Notes: a model not told the origin generated them from the letters alone. A stretch of DNA of 64,000 nucleotides from Rhizobium hidalgonense (GCF_002914525.1 NZ_LODW01000104.1:213851-277850); one strand, 5' to 3'. Positions 1-9,343 are shown, numbered from the stretch's first letter. Numbers and translations: made by a program.

Positions 1-16
1 CTGATATCGATAGGGA

Positions 17-514
17 ATGGCTAAAGAGAAGCAAGACCACGTCGACAGGATCCTGGCGCAATGGCGGCGTGAGCGGCCGGATCTCGATGTCGAACCGATG
101 GGCATTCTCGGGCGTCTGAAGCGGCTTGGCACTCATCTCGGCCGCGAGGTCGAAGTCGTGCTGCTGAAACACGGCCTTTCCACCTCGGCCTTCGATGTGT
201 TGGCCACCCTTCGCCGCTCCGGCGCGCCTCACCGGCTTTCGCCGGGCGAGCTTCTGGAGATGACGATGGTCAGTTCCGGGACGATGACGAACCGGATCGA
301 CCGGTTGGAGAAGGCGGGCTTCGTCCAGCGCATTCTCAATCCGGAAGACAGGCGCAGCGTGCTGATTGCCCTGACGGACAAGGGGTTTGCCACTGTCGAA
401 GAGGCGGTCGACGCCCATGCCGCCAACCAGCAACGGCTGACGGCAAATCTGAGCGCTGCCGACAAGGCGGAACTCGACCGGCTGCTGAAGAAATTCCTGT
501 CGGATTTCGAATAG
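17..514 (+). CDS. MarR family transcriptional regulator
   Basis: This 165-residue protein is a winged-helix DNA-binding regulator of the MarR type, normally a dimer that represses nearby genes until it binds a small ligand. The helix-turn-helix lies around residues 74-100 (LSPGELLEMTMVSSGTMTNR), followed by a wing with the family's DRR motif (residues 111-113) and LTDKG. The N-terminal extension of about 25 residues is charged. The gene runs towards the flavodoxin-fold reductase at 515-1108, with no spacer between the two stop codons. The window starts 16 bases upstream, so the promoter cannot be judged. The ligand and targets are unknown. Confidence 0.9.
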   Translation: MAKEKQDHVDRILAQWRRERPDLDVEPMGILGRLKRLGTHLGREVEVVLLKHGLSTSAFDVLATLRRSGAPHRLSPGELLEMTMVSSGTMTNRIDRLEKAGFVQRILNPEDRRSVLIALTDKGFATVEEAVDAHAANQQRLTANLSAADKAELDRLLKKFLSDFE

Positions 515-1108
515 TTACCAGACGGCAGCGAGCGTCTTGCGAACGCGTTCCAGATGCGCCTTGCGCCTGGCTTCCGTCGTGCGGTCCATGTCGTGCAGGC
601 TCAGCATGCGGAAGACGAGCTTCTTCGAGCAGAAATTGGCGATGCCGCGCTTCAGCAGGCGGCGGAGCGGATTGCCCATATAGAGATGCACCAGCCACCA
701 GGGTGAGGCCGTCGTGGTCAGCGCATAGAGCAGCCGGATATTGGTGAGCTGCGGCACGATGCGACCGCCGGCGGCATCATGGGTGAAAGCAATGCCGGGG
801 GCAAAAATGCGATCGAAGAAGCCCTTCAGAATGGCCGGGAAATTGAACCACCACTGCGGAAAGACGAGAATAAGACCCTCGGCTGCCCTCAGGCGGGCAA
901 CGATATCGGCCACTGCTGACGTGTCGTACGGCACATCGAAATAATTGCGGCGCTCGGCCGGAGACAGACGCGGATCGAAATCCTCGCCATAAAGATCAAT
1001 GAGATCGACGACATGGCCGGAAGCTTCCAGTGCCTCGCGGGCCGTGCGCGCCACCGAGGCTGCAAAGCTTTCCGGCAATGGATGGGCAAGCACCAGCAAG
1101 ATCCGCAT
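515..1108 (-). CDS. Flavodoxin-fold NAD(P)H oxidoreductase
   Basis: A 197-residue protein of the NAD(P)H dehydrogenase (quinone) / KefF-YwrO-like flavodoxin-fold family, expected to bind FMN and reduce quinones or similar acceptors in the cytoplasm. The start MRILLVLAHPLPESF is the typical first strand and phosphate-binding loop. The segment FPQWWFNFPAILKGFFDR (about residues 84-101) is the conserved loop of the family. It lies one base after xseA in the same direction and converges with the MarR gene, which is a candidate regulator by position only. The substrate is not predictable from sequence. Confidence 0.85.
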   Translation of the reverse strand: MRILLVLAHPLPESFAASVARTAREALEASGHVVDLIDLYGEDFDPRLSPAERRNYFDVPYDTSAVADIVARLRAAEGLILVFPQWWFNFPAILKGFFDRIFAPGIAFTHDAAGGRIVPQLTNIRLLYALTTTASPWWLVHLYMGNPLRRLLKRGIANFCSKKLVFRMLSLHDMDRTTEARRKAHLERVRKTLAAVW

Positions 1109-1109
1109 C

Positions 1110-2696
1110 TCAGAACAGACTTCCCTGCTTCGAGGGATCGCCCGCTTCCTGCCGAGTGGGTCGCTTCTTCAGCGCCGCGGGCGCTGTGCCGCCCTCGGTG
1201 GTGACGGCGCCGATGCGGCCGTCGGAAAATTCGATCGAGACCGCGGCACCGGCCGAAAGAGCGGCGGCCTGCGACACCGGCCTGTCTTCGTCGTCGCGGA
1301 TCACCGCGTAACCGCGCTTCAGCACATTTTTATAGGAGAGCGACTGCAGCACGCGGTCCTGCGCCGCAAGCGCAGCTTTTGCCCGGATCAGCCGATGGGA
1401 CGTCGCGATATCGGCGTGCCGGATGAGATTGGCGAGATGGTCGCGGGCGCGGCCGGTTTGCGCCTGCAGGCGAGCGGGCAGCGAGGCGAAGACCGCCTCG
1501 GCGCGGTCGACACGGGATGTCGAGCGATCGATCAGCCGTTCGACCATGCGTTCGGCCCGCACCATGCGCTCGTTGAGCGTCTGGCGGCGCTCGGCGATGC
1601 GATTGGACAGCACATCAGGGCGCAGATGCGCGGCGACACGCTCGAAGCCGCGGCGTTTGTTGATGGTGTTGAGTTCCAGTCCGCGGCCAAGGCCGGCCGC
1701 CGCTTCGTCGAAACGCCGACGCGGCAAGGCGAGCAGCTGATCGAGCGACGGCAGAGCCCGCATCAGGGCGCGCACCGACTGGCGGCGCTGATCCATCTGT
1801 CGGTTCATGCAGCCCTGCAGCCGCGCGGCAAGGGTGGCGGCCTGCGCCTCGAGCTCCGCCTTGACCGGCACTGCCATTTCCGCAGCCCCGGTCGGCGTTG
1901 GCGCTCGGACATCGGCGGCATAGTCGATCAGCGTCCAGTCGGTTTCGTGGCCGACGGCCGAGATCAGCGGTATCCGGCTTTCGGCCGCAGCACGCACGAC
2001 TATTTCGTCGTTGAAACTCCAGAGATCTTCCAGGCTGCCGCCGCCGCGCGCGACGATCAGCACGTCCGGACGCGGGATGGCGCCTGAAGGTTCCAGCGCG
2101 TTGAAACCGCGGATGGCATTCGCCACCTCCTCGCCGGAGCCCTCGCCCTGGACCTTCACCGGCCAGACGAGGACATGCACTGGAAAACGATCCGAGATAC
2201 GGTGAAGGATATCGCGGATGACCGCGCCGGTCGGCGAGGTGACGACGCCGATCACACGAGGCATAAAGGGCAGCCGCTTCTTGCGGGCGGCATCGAACAG
2301 GCCTTCGGCGCCGAGCTTGCGCTTGCGCTCCTCGATCAGCGCCATCAGCGCGCCGGCGCCGGCCGGTTCCAGCGTCTCGATGACGATCTGATATTTCGAG
2401 GAGCCGGGAAAGGTCGTCACCTTGCCGGTGGCAATCACTTCCATGCCCTCTTCCGGACGGAACTTCAGCCGCGAGAAGGTGCCCTTCCAGATGACGGCGT
2501 CGATGCGCGCACGATCGTCCTTCAGCGAGAAATAGGCATGGCCCGAGGAGTGCGGGCCACGATAGCCTGATATTTCGCCGCGCACGCGAACCTGATCGAA
2601 GGCCGTTTCGACGGTGCGCTTGATCGAGCCGGAAAGCTCCGAAACCGAATATTCGGCAAGGTTGGTCGGCGAATCGCTGTCGAAGACGTTGCTCAT
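1110..2696 (-). CDS. xseA: Exodeoxyribonuclease VII large subunit
   Basis: XseA forms exonuclease VII with several small XseB subunits and degrades single-stranded DNA to oligonucleotides in repair. The N-terminal OB fold covers about residues 15-120. The catalytic core shows TSPTGAVIRDILHRISDRFP, ARGGGSLEDLWSFND and VGHETDWTLIDYAADVRAPT, all family hallmarks. A coiled-coil-rich region follows, then a C-terminal domain containing NVLKRGYAVI. At 528 residues it is longer than the roughly 456 of E. coli; the extra length is in the C-terminal half, common in rhizobia. xseB is not adjacent in this window. Confidence 0.95.
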   Translation of the reverse strand: MSNVFDSDSPTNLAEYSVSELSGSIKRTVETAFDQVRVRGEISGYRGPHSSGHAYFSLKDDRARIDAVIWKGTFSRLKFRPEEGMEVIATGKVTTFPGSSKYQIVIETLEPAGAGALMALIEERKRKLGAEGLFDAARKKRLPFMPRVIGVVTSPTGAVIRDILHRISDRFPVHVLVWPVKVQGEGSGEEVANAIRGFNALEPSGAIPRPDVLIVARGGGSLEDLWSFNDEIVVRAAAESRIPLISAVGHETDWTLIDYAADVRAPTPTGAAEMAVPVKAELEAQAATLAARLQGCMNRQMDQRRQSVRALMRALPSLDQLLALPRRRFDEAAAGLGRGLELNTINKRRGFERVAAHLRPDVLSNRIAERRQTLNERMVRAERMVERLIDRSTSRVDRAEAVFASLPARLQAQTGRARDHLANLIRHADIATSHRLIRAKAALAAQDRVLQSLSYKNVLKRGYAVIRDDEDRPVSQAAALSAGAAVSIEFSDGRIGAVTTEGGTAPAALKKRPTRQEAGDPSKQGSLF

Positions 2697-3015
2697 CCCT
2701 TGTTTCTATGTCGATCGGCAGGAAACTGGAAGGTCGCGTCCGCCGACGAAGCCTGTTTTCCCGGCTGTCGAGCTCGTTGGCGGCGGCCGCAGTCTGCGTT
2801 ACTCATCGTCTGTATGCGGTCGCGGAGCTTGGCGGATGAACAGTGAAATCGGGTAAATCCGTTTGGTTGCGGAACGCATAGTTACAATGCGCGTTATAGA
2901 CGAAAGGGATTGCTAACCACCGCAATTCAAAGGCTTTTCGGCGGGCATTGCCGGTAAGTCTTTGTTAGCTGGCGCTTCCTATGCTTCCCCTCGTTATCTC
3001 TGGGAAGGTGCTGAA
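2697..3015. other. Gene-free stretch between xseA and a small membrane gene
   Basis: About 320 bases separate the divergent starts of xseA and the gene at 3016. I see no convincing reading frame. The right part is less GC-rich than its surroundings, and a GCTAAC / GTTAGC inverted pair (near 2915 and 2965) flanks a region that could hold promoters for both genes. No terminator or RNA gene is obvious. Confidence 0.5.
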
Positions 3016-3264
3016 ATGATTACTCTCACAGCAGCAGCATTGGGCATCAGCGCCGGGCAAACGCGCTCGGCTGCCGCGATCGCGTTGATCGCCGCGCTCA
3101 TTGGAATAACCTTCGCGTTGGCGGCGATAACCTCGCCCGGCCCGGTCTCAATCCTGGCCTTCGTCTACGCCGTCCTCGGCTATAATGGCGGCCTCATGCT
3201 CTTCGTGCTCGGGCTCTATGCCAATACGCGCCTTCGCCGCATGACGACGCGCGTTTCCCACTAA
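3016..3264 (+). CDS. Small two-helix membrane protein, unknown function
   Basis: An 82-residue protein starting MITLTAAALGISAG. I chose this ATG because GGGAAGG lies just upstream at 3002-3008; an upstream in-frame start at 2962 has no ribosome-binding site. Two hydrophobic segments are visible (about residues 22-42 and 48-70), ending in a basic tail (TRLRRMTTRVSH) that suggests a cytoplasmic C terminus. It converges on the large membrane protein at 3288-5129 with a 23-base gap. I do not recognise the family. Confidence 0.7.
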   Translation: MITLTAAALGISAGQTRSAAAIALIAALIGITFALAAITSPGPVSILAFVYAVLGYNGGLMLFVLGLYANTRLRRMTTRVSH

Positions 3265-3287
3265 AGGATTGGCCAAAACTGCCGGCG

Positions 3288-5129
3288 TCAATTCGCCGCC
3301 GGCCGATAGCGAAAGAACTGAACGCCGACGTTCGCCGCCTTCGGAAGCGGCGCCAGATAGGGCGGTATATTTCCCTTGCCGAGTTCGGCATAGAGCCCAT
3401 GCGGTTTCAACTTGGCAATCTCTCGCGTCTGTAGATCACCGGGACAGAAGCCAAGCTCCGTCACACCAGCCCCCTTCAGGAAGGCTTCTGCCTCCTGCGG
3501 CTCCGCCAGCCCGATGTGCAGTTCCGTCAGCATGCCGCGCTGATTGCGGTGGTAGGGCGCGGAAAGAACCCGGTTTTGCGTAAAACGGAGGATCGGCACG
3601 CCCATTTCCGAGGGTGCGGAAACCAACCCGGCCGGAAGACCGGCAATCGGCGCCAGTGCCTGCCTCGATGTGCAGGAAAGCACCTTTTCCGCCGCCTGCT
3701 TCTGCGCGCCATTGCCCATCTGCAGCGAGACAAGTCCGCCGCCGAGAGCCCAGGCGGCCGGCACGCTTGCGAGGACAGTCACGATATAAACGAAGGCGGC
3801 GGCAACGTTCTCGCTGTCGCTATTGGAGATCCGCCTGATATCGATGATCAGCAGGGCAAGTGGCAGAATGGAGAGTAGGTTCGAGAAAGTCGAGCCGCGC
3901 ACCTGGACCAGCGCAATCGCCCAGCTCGTGGCCAGCAGGAAAAGCAGGACCAGATGGACCTGCATGCGGTCGCGCCGAACGATGCGGAAGATGCAGACCG
4001 CGATGCCGAACAGGCCGGCCGCATAGAAGCCACCGATGGAGAAGGGATCGGTGCGAGCAAGAACGAAGGCCGACTGTGCTTCCGACACATTCCTCAGCCA
4101 GAGTTCGACCAGCATCGGATCAAGACCGGCGAGCGGATCGCTCAGGCATTGCGGCGCAATCACTATCGCCGAACCGAAAACACCGGCACCGACCAGGCCA
4201 AGCGCCGCAAAGCGCAACAGCCGATGCAAGTGGCTCGTGACGACCGCCGAGAACAGCAGCAACCCGCCGCCGATTGCCGCCAGGCTGTAGTAACCGAGCG
4301 AGAGATTGTCGCAGGTGACCGTCGAATAGAGCCGGGGCGGAACCGTTGCGACAAAGAGAATGCTGATCGCAATTGCCAGCGCCAAGCCGAAGGCCTTCGC
4401 GGCGGCGGCGAATTCTTCCCCTTCCCACGCCCAGAGTAAAGCGATGGTCAGACAGACGGCAGCGACGAACGGCGTCGTCTCGGCGCCGATGGCGATGGCA
4501 ACCGCGGCCGCCACACCGGCAATCGCATAACTCCAACCGCGCCGATGTGGATCCAACAACATCGCCACCATCGTCGCAACCAGCGCCAGCTGCGCATTGT
4601 GATGATCGATGGCGCCCGGCGCGAAACGGTTGCCGGTGTAGATCGCAAGACCGGTCATGCCGAGACAGATATGCATGCCGGCAATACCGCCGATACGCCG
4701 CCCGGCAACGGCCATGGCAAGCATGGCGGGCAGGACGAGCGAAACCGGCCAGATGGCGAGCGCCAGGGCCTCGGCTGTCTCGTGGCGCGCAAACAGGCCG
4801 AAGAACCAGACCAGCGAAGCGATCGGCAGATCGATCAGCCGCGACCAGTGCATCAGCGTGCCGCCACCGAGGCCGAGGCGATATTGCATCAGATCGAACC
4901 ATCCCTGCCCGGCGAGAAAATCGCGGACCTCGATGAGACGCATTCCGTCGTCATTGTCGGGACCGACATAATCGGTCGCGGTGGAAAGCTTGGCGACGAG
5001 GAGGATGGTGGCGAGAATAACGCTATAGGCAATGACGGTTGGCCACAGGCGCATCATCAGCCTCCCCAACCCGCCCCTTCGGGCGGCGGTCACGGATGCG
5101 GCATTGGCGATCGGCTGCACGGCGTTCAT
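3288..5129 (-). CDS. Polytopic membrane protein, GT-C glycosyltransferase-like
   Basis: A 613-residue integral membrane protein with about twelve hydrophobic segments. The first loop after helix 1 carries DNDDGMRLIEVRDFL (about residues 58-72), an acidic motif in the place where STT3/PglB and other GT-C enzymes have their metal- and lipid-sugar-binding D-x-D. A second motif, AIDHHNAQL, sits in a later loop (about residues 173-181). This suggests transfer of a sugar from a lipid carrier on the periplasmic side. The divergent GT2 and GtrA genes at 5291-6672 supply exactly the lipid-sugar synthase and flippase such an enzyme would need. The assignment rests on these motifs and context, not on overall similarity. 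Confidence 0.6.
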   Translation of the reverse strand: MNAVQPIANAASVTAARRGGLGRLMMRLWPTVIAYSVILATILLVAKLSTATDYVGPDNDDGMRLIEVRDFLAGQGWFDLMQYRLGLGGGTLMHWSRLIDLPIASLVWFFGLFARHETAEALALAIWPVSLVLPAMLAMAVAGRRIGGIAGMHICLGMTGLAIYTGNRFAPGAIDHHNAQLALVATMVAMLLDPHRRGWSYAIAGVAAAVAIAIGAETTPFVAAVCLTIALLWAWEGEEFAAAAKAFGLALAIAISILFVATVPPRLYSTVTCDNLSLGYYSLAAIGGGLLLFSAVVTSHLHRLLRFAALGLVGAGVFGSAIVIAPQCLSDPLAGLDPMLVELWLRNVSEAQSAFVLARTDPFSIGGFYAAGLFGIAVCIFRIVRRDRMQVHLVLLFLLATSWAIALVQVRGSTFSNLLSILPLALLIIDIRRISNSDSENVAAAFVYIVTVLASVPAAWALGGGLVSLQMGNGAQKQAAEKVLSCTSRQALAPIAGLPAGLVSAPSEMGVPILRFTQNRVLSAPYHRNQRGMLTELHIGLAEPQEAEAFLKGAGVTELGFCPGDLQTREIAKLKPHGLYAELGKGNIPPYLAPLPKAANVGVQFFRYRPAAN

Positions 5130-5290
5130 CGTGGTTAGCGCTTCGTTTCCAGATGGCCGAAGCTTAGCCGTCGCCGATCAAGAAAGTGTAAAGCCGATTG
5201 CGGCAGCGGCCGATTTTGCGCTCGTCATAGGGTCTTATTAACGGCGCGTGATTTAGGCTGCGTGCGGCTTTAAGTGTAACGAGTAGAGTC

Positions 5291-6298
5291 ATGGCCCGAT
5301 CGCGTACCGATAACCCGAACATTGCCGTTCTGCTTCCCTGTTATAACGAGGCAGCGACAATCGGTCCCGTAGTGCGAGGCTTCCGCGCGACGCTGCCGGA
5401 GGCAGCGATCCACGTCTATGACAATAATTCCACCGACGGCACCGCGCTGCAGGCGATGCTTGCGGGCGCGCAAGTCGTACGCGAACGGCGGCAGGGCAAG
5501 GGCCACGTCGTGCGCCGTATGTTCGCCGATATCGACGCCGACATATACATCATTGCCGACGGCGACGGCACTTACGCGCCAGGCGATGCCGAAGAGCTGG
5601 TGCGGACACTGCTGACCGAGCGCGCCGACATGGTGGTTGGAACCCGACGCGGCGTTCACGCAGATGCCGGCCGTCAGGGCCATGCGCTCGGCAACCGGCT
5701 TTTCAACCTGCTCTACCGGACGATCTTCGGCCCCGACTTCACCGATATCTTTTCCGGCTACCGCGCTTTCTCGCGCCGCTTCGTCAAGAGCTTCCCAGCG
5801 GTGTCAGGCGGTTTCGAGATCGAAACCGAAATGTCCGTGCACGCCTCCCGGCTGAAGCTGCCGGTCAGCGAACTGGAACTCGATTACGGCCGCCGGCCGG
5901 AAGGCTCGCATTCCAAGCTTTCGACCTTCCGCGACGGCGGCAAGATCCTCTGGATGTTCGCCATGCTGATGAAGGAAACCCGGCCTTTCGCCTTCTTCAG
6001 CACGATCAGCGCCACCTTCATGCTGGCAAGCCTCGGCTTCATGGCGCCGGTGCTGGCGGAATATTTCGCAACGGGCCTCGTCAGCCGCATGCCGACCTGG
6101 GTGCTGTCGATGGCGCTGATGATGATCTCCTTCATGCTGTTTACCGCCGGCGTCATCCTGGATTCGGTGGCCCGCGCCCGCGCCGAACAGCTTCGTATCC
6201 ACTATATGAGCCTGGAGACGCCGAGCGCGGTCAAGGCGCCTCTCAGCCAAACAGCGCCCGTATCGCGCGCGCGTCCCGGCAAGGCGGATGCGGCATGA
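5291..6298 (+). CDS. GT2 family glycosyltransferase, polyprenyl-phosphate sugar synthase type
   Basis: A 335-residue enzyme like dolichol-phosphate mannose synthase, expected to load a sugar from a nucleotide-sugar onto undecaprenyl phosphate at the inner membrane. The GT-A domain covers about residues 8-230: LLPCYNE, YDNNSTDG (43-50) and ADGDGTY (89-95, the metal-binding D-x-D). Two hydrophobic helices near residues 236-300 anchor the C terminus. The stop overlaps the gtrA-like start by four bases (ATGA), so the two are translationally coupled. With the divergent GT-C-like gene they form a plausible three-gene glycan modification set. Confidence 0.9.
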   Translation: MARSRTDNPNIAVLLPCYNEAATIGPVVRGFRATLPEAAIHVYDNNSTDGTALQAMLAGAQVVRERRQGKGHVVRRMFADIDADIYIIADGDGTYAPGDAEELVRTLLTERADMVVGTRRGVHADAGRQGHALGNRLFNLLYRTIFGPDFTDIFSGYRAFSRRFVKSFPAVSGGFEIETEMSVHASRLKLPVSELELDYGRRPEGSHSKLSTFRDGGKILWMFAMLMKETRPFAFFSTISATFMLASLGFMAPVLAEYFATGLVSRMPTWVLSMALMMISFMLFTAGVILDSVARARAEQLRIHYMSLETPSAVKAPLSQTAPVSRARPGKADAA

Positions 6299-6672
6299 GA
6301 AAGCTCATCCGCTTCACTATCGCCGGCGGCATCGGCTTCCTCGTCGATGCCGGCGTCCTGTCGGGGCTGCTCCATCTGACGCCGCTCGGGCCTTTTCTGG
6401 CACGGCTCGTCGCGATCGCCCTCGCAATGGCGGCGACCTGGGCTTTCAACCGGAGCTTCACCTTCGAGCGCACCAGTCGTTCTCTTGCCGCTGAAGGCTT
6501 TCGCTACGGTTCGGTGGGGGTAACGGCAGCGCTGGTCAATTACGGGCTCTATTCGGCGCTTCTGCTGTCGCTGCCGGCACTACAGCCGCTTGCAGCCATG
6601 GTGATCGCCAGCATCGCCTCGATGGTCTTCAGCTTCTTCGGCTATTCGCGCTTCGTCTTCCGCGCCGAATAA
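6295..6672 (+). CDS. GtrA-like flippase family membrane protein
   Basis: A 125-residue protein with four hydrophobic helices, the size and pattern of GtrA/DPMS_Tmd proteins. The opening FTIAGGIGFLVDAGVLSGL and the motif AMAATWAFNRSFTF (about residues 43-56) are family signatures. GtrA proteins are thought to move polyprenyl-phosphate-linked sugars across the inner membrane. Coupling by a four-base overlap to the GT2 gene upstream supports that role. The sugar and final acceptor (lipopolysaccharide, lipid or other) are unknown. Confidence 0.88.
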   Translation: MRKLIRFTIAGGIGFLVDAGVLSGLLHLTPLGPFLARLVAIALAMAATWAFNRSFTFERTSRSLAAEGFRYGSVGVTAALVNYGLYSALLLSLPALQPLAAMVIASIASMVFSFFGYSRFVFRAE

Positions 6673-6743
6673 TTATAGCGCCGCGCGCCTTTTTCGGACG
6701 CGCAAAGGACGCTGTCACACCTTGAATCTGCCGATAATCCTTT

Positions 6744-6767
6744 CCGAAAATCGATTCCGATTTTCGG
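6744..6767. repeat. Perfect 10-bp inverted repeat between convergent genes
   Basis: CCGAAAATCG and CGATTTTCGG are separated by four bases. The element lies between the 3' ends of gtrA and the Gfo/Idh/MocA gene. It could act as a bidirectional terminator, but it lacks a clear U tract and also looks like the short palindromic units scattered between rhizobial genes. Confidence 0.6.
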
Positions 6768-6776
6768 GGTTATGCG

Positions 6777-7763
6777 CTAGACCGCCTCCCAGCCGTCCTT
6801 CTCGCTCGCCCGGTAGATCGCGTCGATCACCTTCTGGTTCAGCTTCGAATTTTCCAGCGTGACGATCTCTTCCTTGCCGTCCTTGACCGCCCGCGCGAAG
6901 GCCTCGACCTCACGCTTGTACTGGCGGCTGTCCTGGAAGCGGAAGATACGCGATTCATTGTGGCTGCGGTCGGCGAGCTCGATCTCCTCAGGCCCCCAGC
7001 GATTGGCGTTGAAAGGCGATTTGACCTCGATATAGCCGTCGGTGCCGTGAAAGACCATCATCTGGCGGTTGGCCATTTGCGTCGAGATATAGAAGCTCAG
7101 CTCGAAATCGCCGAAATCGGCCTTGACGCTCGAATAGATATCCGTGCCAAAATCCAAATCGCGTTCGGTGATCGCCTGGATCCGCAACGGTTCCTTGCCG
7201 GTAGAAAATCGGGTGCTCATGACAGGATAGACGCCGATATCGGGAAGGCCGCCGCCGCCGAGCTCGGGAATGTTGCGCATGTTGGCGGCATCGCGGTTGA
7301 AATAGGTGAAGGCGCCCTGCACATGCCGGAGCGAACCGATTGCACCCTGGTCGATCAGCGCGCGCACCTTCAGCCAGACCGGTGAATAGGTGATCATGTA
7401 GGCTTCGGTGACCACCACGCGGTTGCGATCGCGGGCGGCGATCACATCGTCGATATCGCCTGATTTCAACGCAATCGGTTTTTCGCAGAGCACGTGCTTG
7501 CCGGCATCGGCTGCTTTGATCGTCCATTCTATATGCTGCGAGGTCGGCAGCGGGATATAGACGGCGTCGATGACGTCGGAGGCCAGCATCTCCTCGTAGG
7601 AACCGAAGGCATGCGGCACGGAGAAGCGGTCCGCCATCTCCCTGGCGCGTGAGAGATCACGGCTTGCAATCGCCGTGACGACGCAGTTTTCGGCGTCCTG
7701 GATTGCGGGAACGACATTGTCGCGGCCGATCTTCGCCGTTGAAAGGATACCGAAGCGCAACAT
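6777..7763 (-). CDS. Gfo/Idh/MocA family oxidoreductase
   Basis: A 328-residue NAD(P)-dependent dehydrogenase of the glucose-fructose oxidoreductase / inositol dehydrogenase superfamily. The Rossmann domain opens MLRFGILSTAKIG, a variant of the usual G-x-G-x-x-G. The catalytic E-K-P motif is at residues 94-96 (HVLCEKPIALKSGD). The C-terminal alpha/beta domain contains GGGGLPDIGVYPV. GGAG precedes the ATG by six bases. Members oxidise sugars, polyols or dihydrodiols; the substrate is not evident. The divergent aldo/keto reductase is 177 bases away and may share a promoter region. Confidence 0.9.
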   Translation of the reverse strand: MLRFGILSTAKIGRDNVVPAIQDAENCVVTAIASRDLSRAREMADRFSVPHAFGSYEEMLASDVIDAVYIPLPTSQHIEWTIKAADAGKHVLCEKPIALKSGDIDDVIAARDRNRVVVTEAYMITYSPVWLKVRALIDQGAIGSLRHVQGAFTYFNRDAANMRNIPELGGGGLPDIGVYPVMSTRFSTGKEPLRIQAITERDLDFGTDIYSSVKADFGDFELSFYISTQMANRQMMVFHGTDGYIEVKSPFNANRWGPEEIELADRSHNESRIFRFQDSRQYKREVEAFARAVKDGKEEIVTLENSKLNQKVIDAIYRASEKDGWEAV

Positions 7764-7940
7764 ATCAATCTCCCAAAGCTGATGTCCGCGAACCTTATTC
7801 AGGCCCTAGCTGCAGCGCAATGGCGCGACTGGAAATCACGGAAGTTTGGTTTCCCTGATCCCGGGATCGCGCTAGGTTAGTTCAGGCGGCGTTCTGCCCT
7901 AACTGCGATTTCAAACATTTCAGTCATTTTGGAGAGCGTC

Positions 7941-8888
7941 ATGGAAATGCGCCGGCTTGGAAAAACAGGTCTTTCAGTCGCGCCGATCGTCATCGGCGGC
8001 AATGTCTTCGGCTGGACGGCCGACGAGAAAACATCCTTCGCCATTCTCGATGCCTTCTTCGATGCCGGCCTGAATACGATCGATACGGCAGATGTCTATT
8101 CGGCCTGGGTTCCCGGCAATAAGGGCGGCGATTCCGAGGAGATCATCGGGCGCTGGCTGAAGCAGGGCAAAGTTTCCCGCGATAGAGCCGTCATCGTCAC
8201 CAAGGTCGGTTCGGACATGGGACAAGGGAAGACGCTCAAGGAGAGCTATATCCTGAAGGCGGTCGAGGATTCACTCAGCCGGCTGCAAACTGATTATATC
8301 GATCTCTATCTCTCGCACTGGCCGGATGCCGATACGCCGCACGAGGAAACGCTCAGCGCCTTCGCCAAGCTGAAACAGCAGGGCAAGATCCGCGCCATCG
8401 GCTGCTCGAACTACGATGCGACGCTGCTGCAGGCCTCGTTCGACGCGGCCGAAAAGGCCGGCCTGCCGCGTTACGACGTGGTTCAGCCGGAGTATAATCT
8501 CTATGAGCGCGCAAGCTTCGAGTGGCAGCTTGCCGATCTCTGCGTCGGCCAAGATATCGGCGTCATCACCTATTTCAGTCTCGCCGCCGGTTTCCTCACC
8601 GGAAAATACCGCAGCAAGGCCGATACGCAAGGCCGCGCCCGCGAGGGTCGCGTCTCGCAATATCTCGATGACAAGGGTCTGCGCATCCTGGCGGCACTCG
8701 ACACGGTTTCGGCCGAGACCGGCGCCAAGCCCGCGGAAATTTCGCTCGCCTGGCTGTTGCGCAAGAAGGGCGTGACGGCGCCGATTGCCAGCGCCACCAG
8801 CCTTTCGCAGCTTGAAAGCCTGGTGAAATCGGCGACACTCCAGCTTTCCCAAGAGGCGATGTCGCTGCTCGACGAAGCCGGCGCCTGA
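7941..8888 (+). CDS. Aldo/keto reductase
   Basis: A 315-residue (beta/alpha)8 NADPH-dependent reductase. All four catalytic residues are visible: Asp48 (TIDTAD), Tyr53 (DVYS), Lys88 (IVTKVG) and His126 (LSHWPD). The start is the ATG after GGAGAG at 7931-7936; an in-frame TTG twelve bases earlier is less likely. The C-terminal cofactor motif PIASATSLSQLESLVKS is present. A GNAT acetyltransferase gene follows after 11 bases and is probably cotranscribed. Substrate unknown. Confidence 0.92.
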   Translation: MEMRRLGKTGLSVAPIVIGGNVFGWTADEKTSFAILDAFFDAGLNTIDTADVYSAWVPGNKGGDSEEIIGRWLKQGKVSRDRAVIVTKVGSDMGQGKTLKESYILKAVEDSLSRLQTDYIDLYLSHWPDADTPHEETLSAFAKLKQQGKIRAIGCSNYDATLLQASFDAAEKAGLPRYDVVQPEYNLYERASFEWQLADLCVGQDIGVITYFSLAAGFLTGKYRSKADTQGRAREGRVSQYLDDKGLRILAALDTVSAETGAKPAEISLAWLLRKKGVTAPIASATSLSQLESLVKSATLQLSQEAMSLLDEAGA

Positions 8889-8899
8889 AAGGAACTCCC

Positions 8900-9343
8900 A
8901 TGACCGTGACAATCCGCGATGCCCGGCCGGAAGACGAAGCACGCTGGCGCGAACTTTGGGCTGACTATCTCGCCTTTTACGAGGTCGCGGTCGATGCCGA
9001 TATCAGCGATCTGACATGGCGCCGGATCTTCGATCCGGCGTCGGCGATTGCCATGCGTGTCGCCGTCGTCGATGGCAGACCGATGGGCTTTGCGCTTTAT
9101 CTCACCCATGAGGGCACGTGGATCCGCGGCAGGGACTGCTATCTCGAAGACCTGTTCGTCGATCGAGAGGCACGCGGCCAGGGTGTCGGGCGGGCGCTGA
9201 TGGATGATCTCGTCGCCCTCGGCAAGGCAAATGGATGGTCGCGGCTCTATTGGCATACGAGTGAGCAGAACAAGACGGCGCGGGCGCTCTACGACAGCTA
9301 TGTCGAAAGCGACGGGCACATCCGCTACCGCATCAGCTTTTGA
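8900..9343 (+). CDS. GNAT family N-acetyltransferase
   Basis: A 147-residue acetyl-CoA-dependent acetyltransferase. The fold signature is EDLFVDREARGQGVGRALMD (about residues 83-102), where the R-G-Q-G-V-G loop binds the pyrophosphate of acetyl-CoA, followed by LYWHTSEQNKTARALYDSYV. It closely follows the aldo/keto reductase and its 3' end overlaps the convergent M15-like gene by 11 bases. The acceptor substrate is unknown. Confidence 0.9.
   Translation: MTVTIRDARPEDEARWRELWADYLAFYEVAVDADISDLTWRRIFDPASAIAMRVAVVDGRPMGFALYLTHEGTWIRGRDCYLEDLFVDREARGQGVGRALMDDLVALGKANGWSRLYWHTSEQNKTARALYDSYVESDGHIRYRISF

Noticed and set aside
999..2087. Long plus-strand frame opposite xseA
   Set aside because: It is antisense to a fully conserved xseA gene and its product is low-complexity Arg/Gln/Ala; typical GC-rich shadow.
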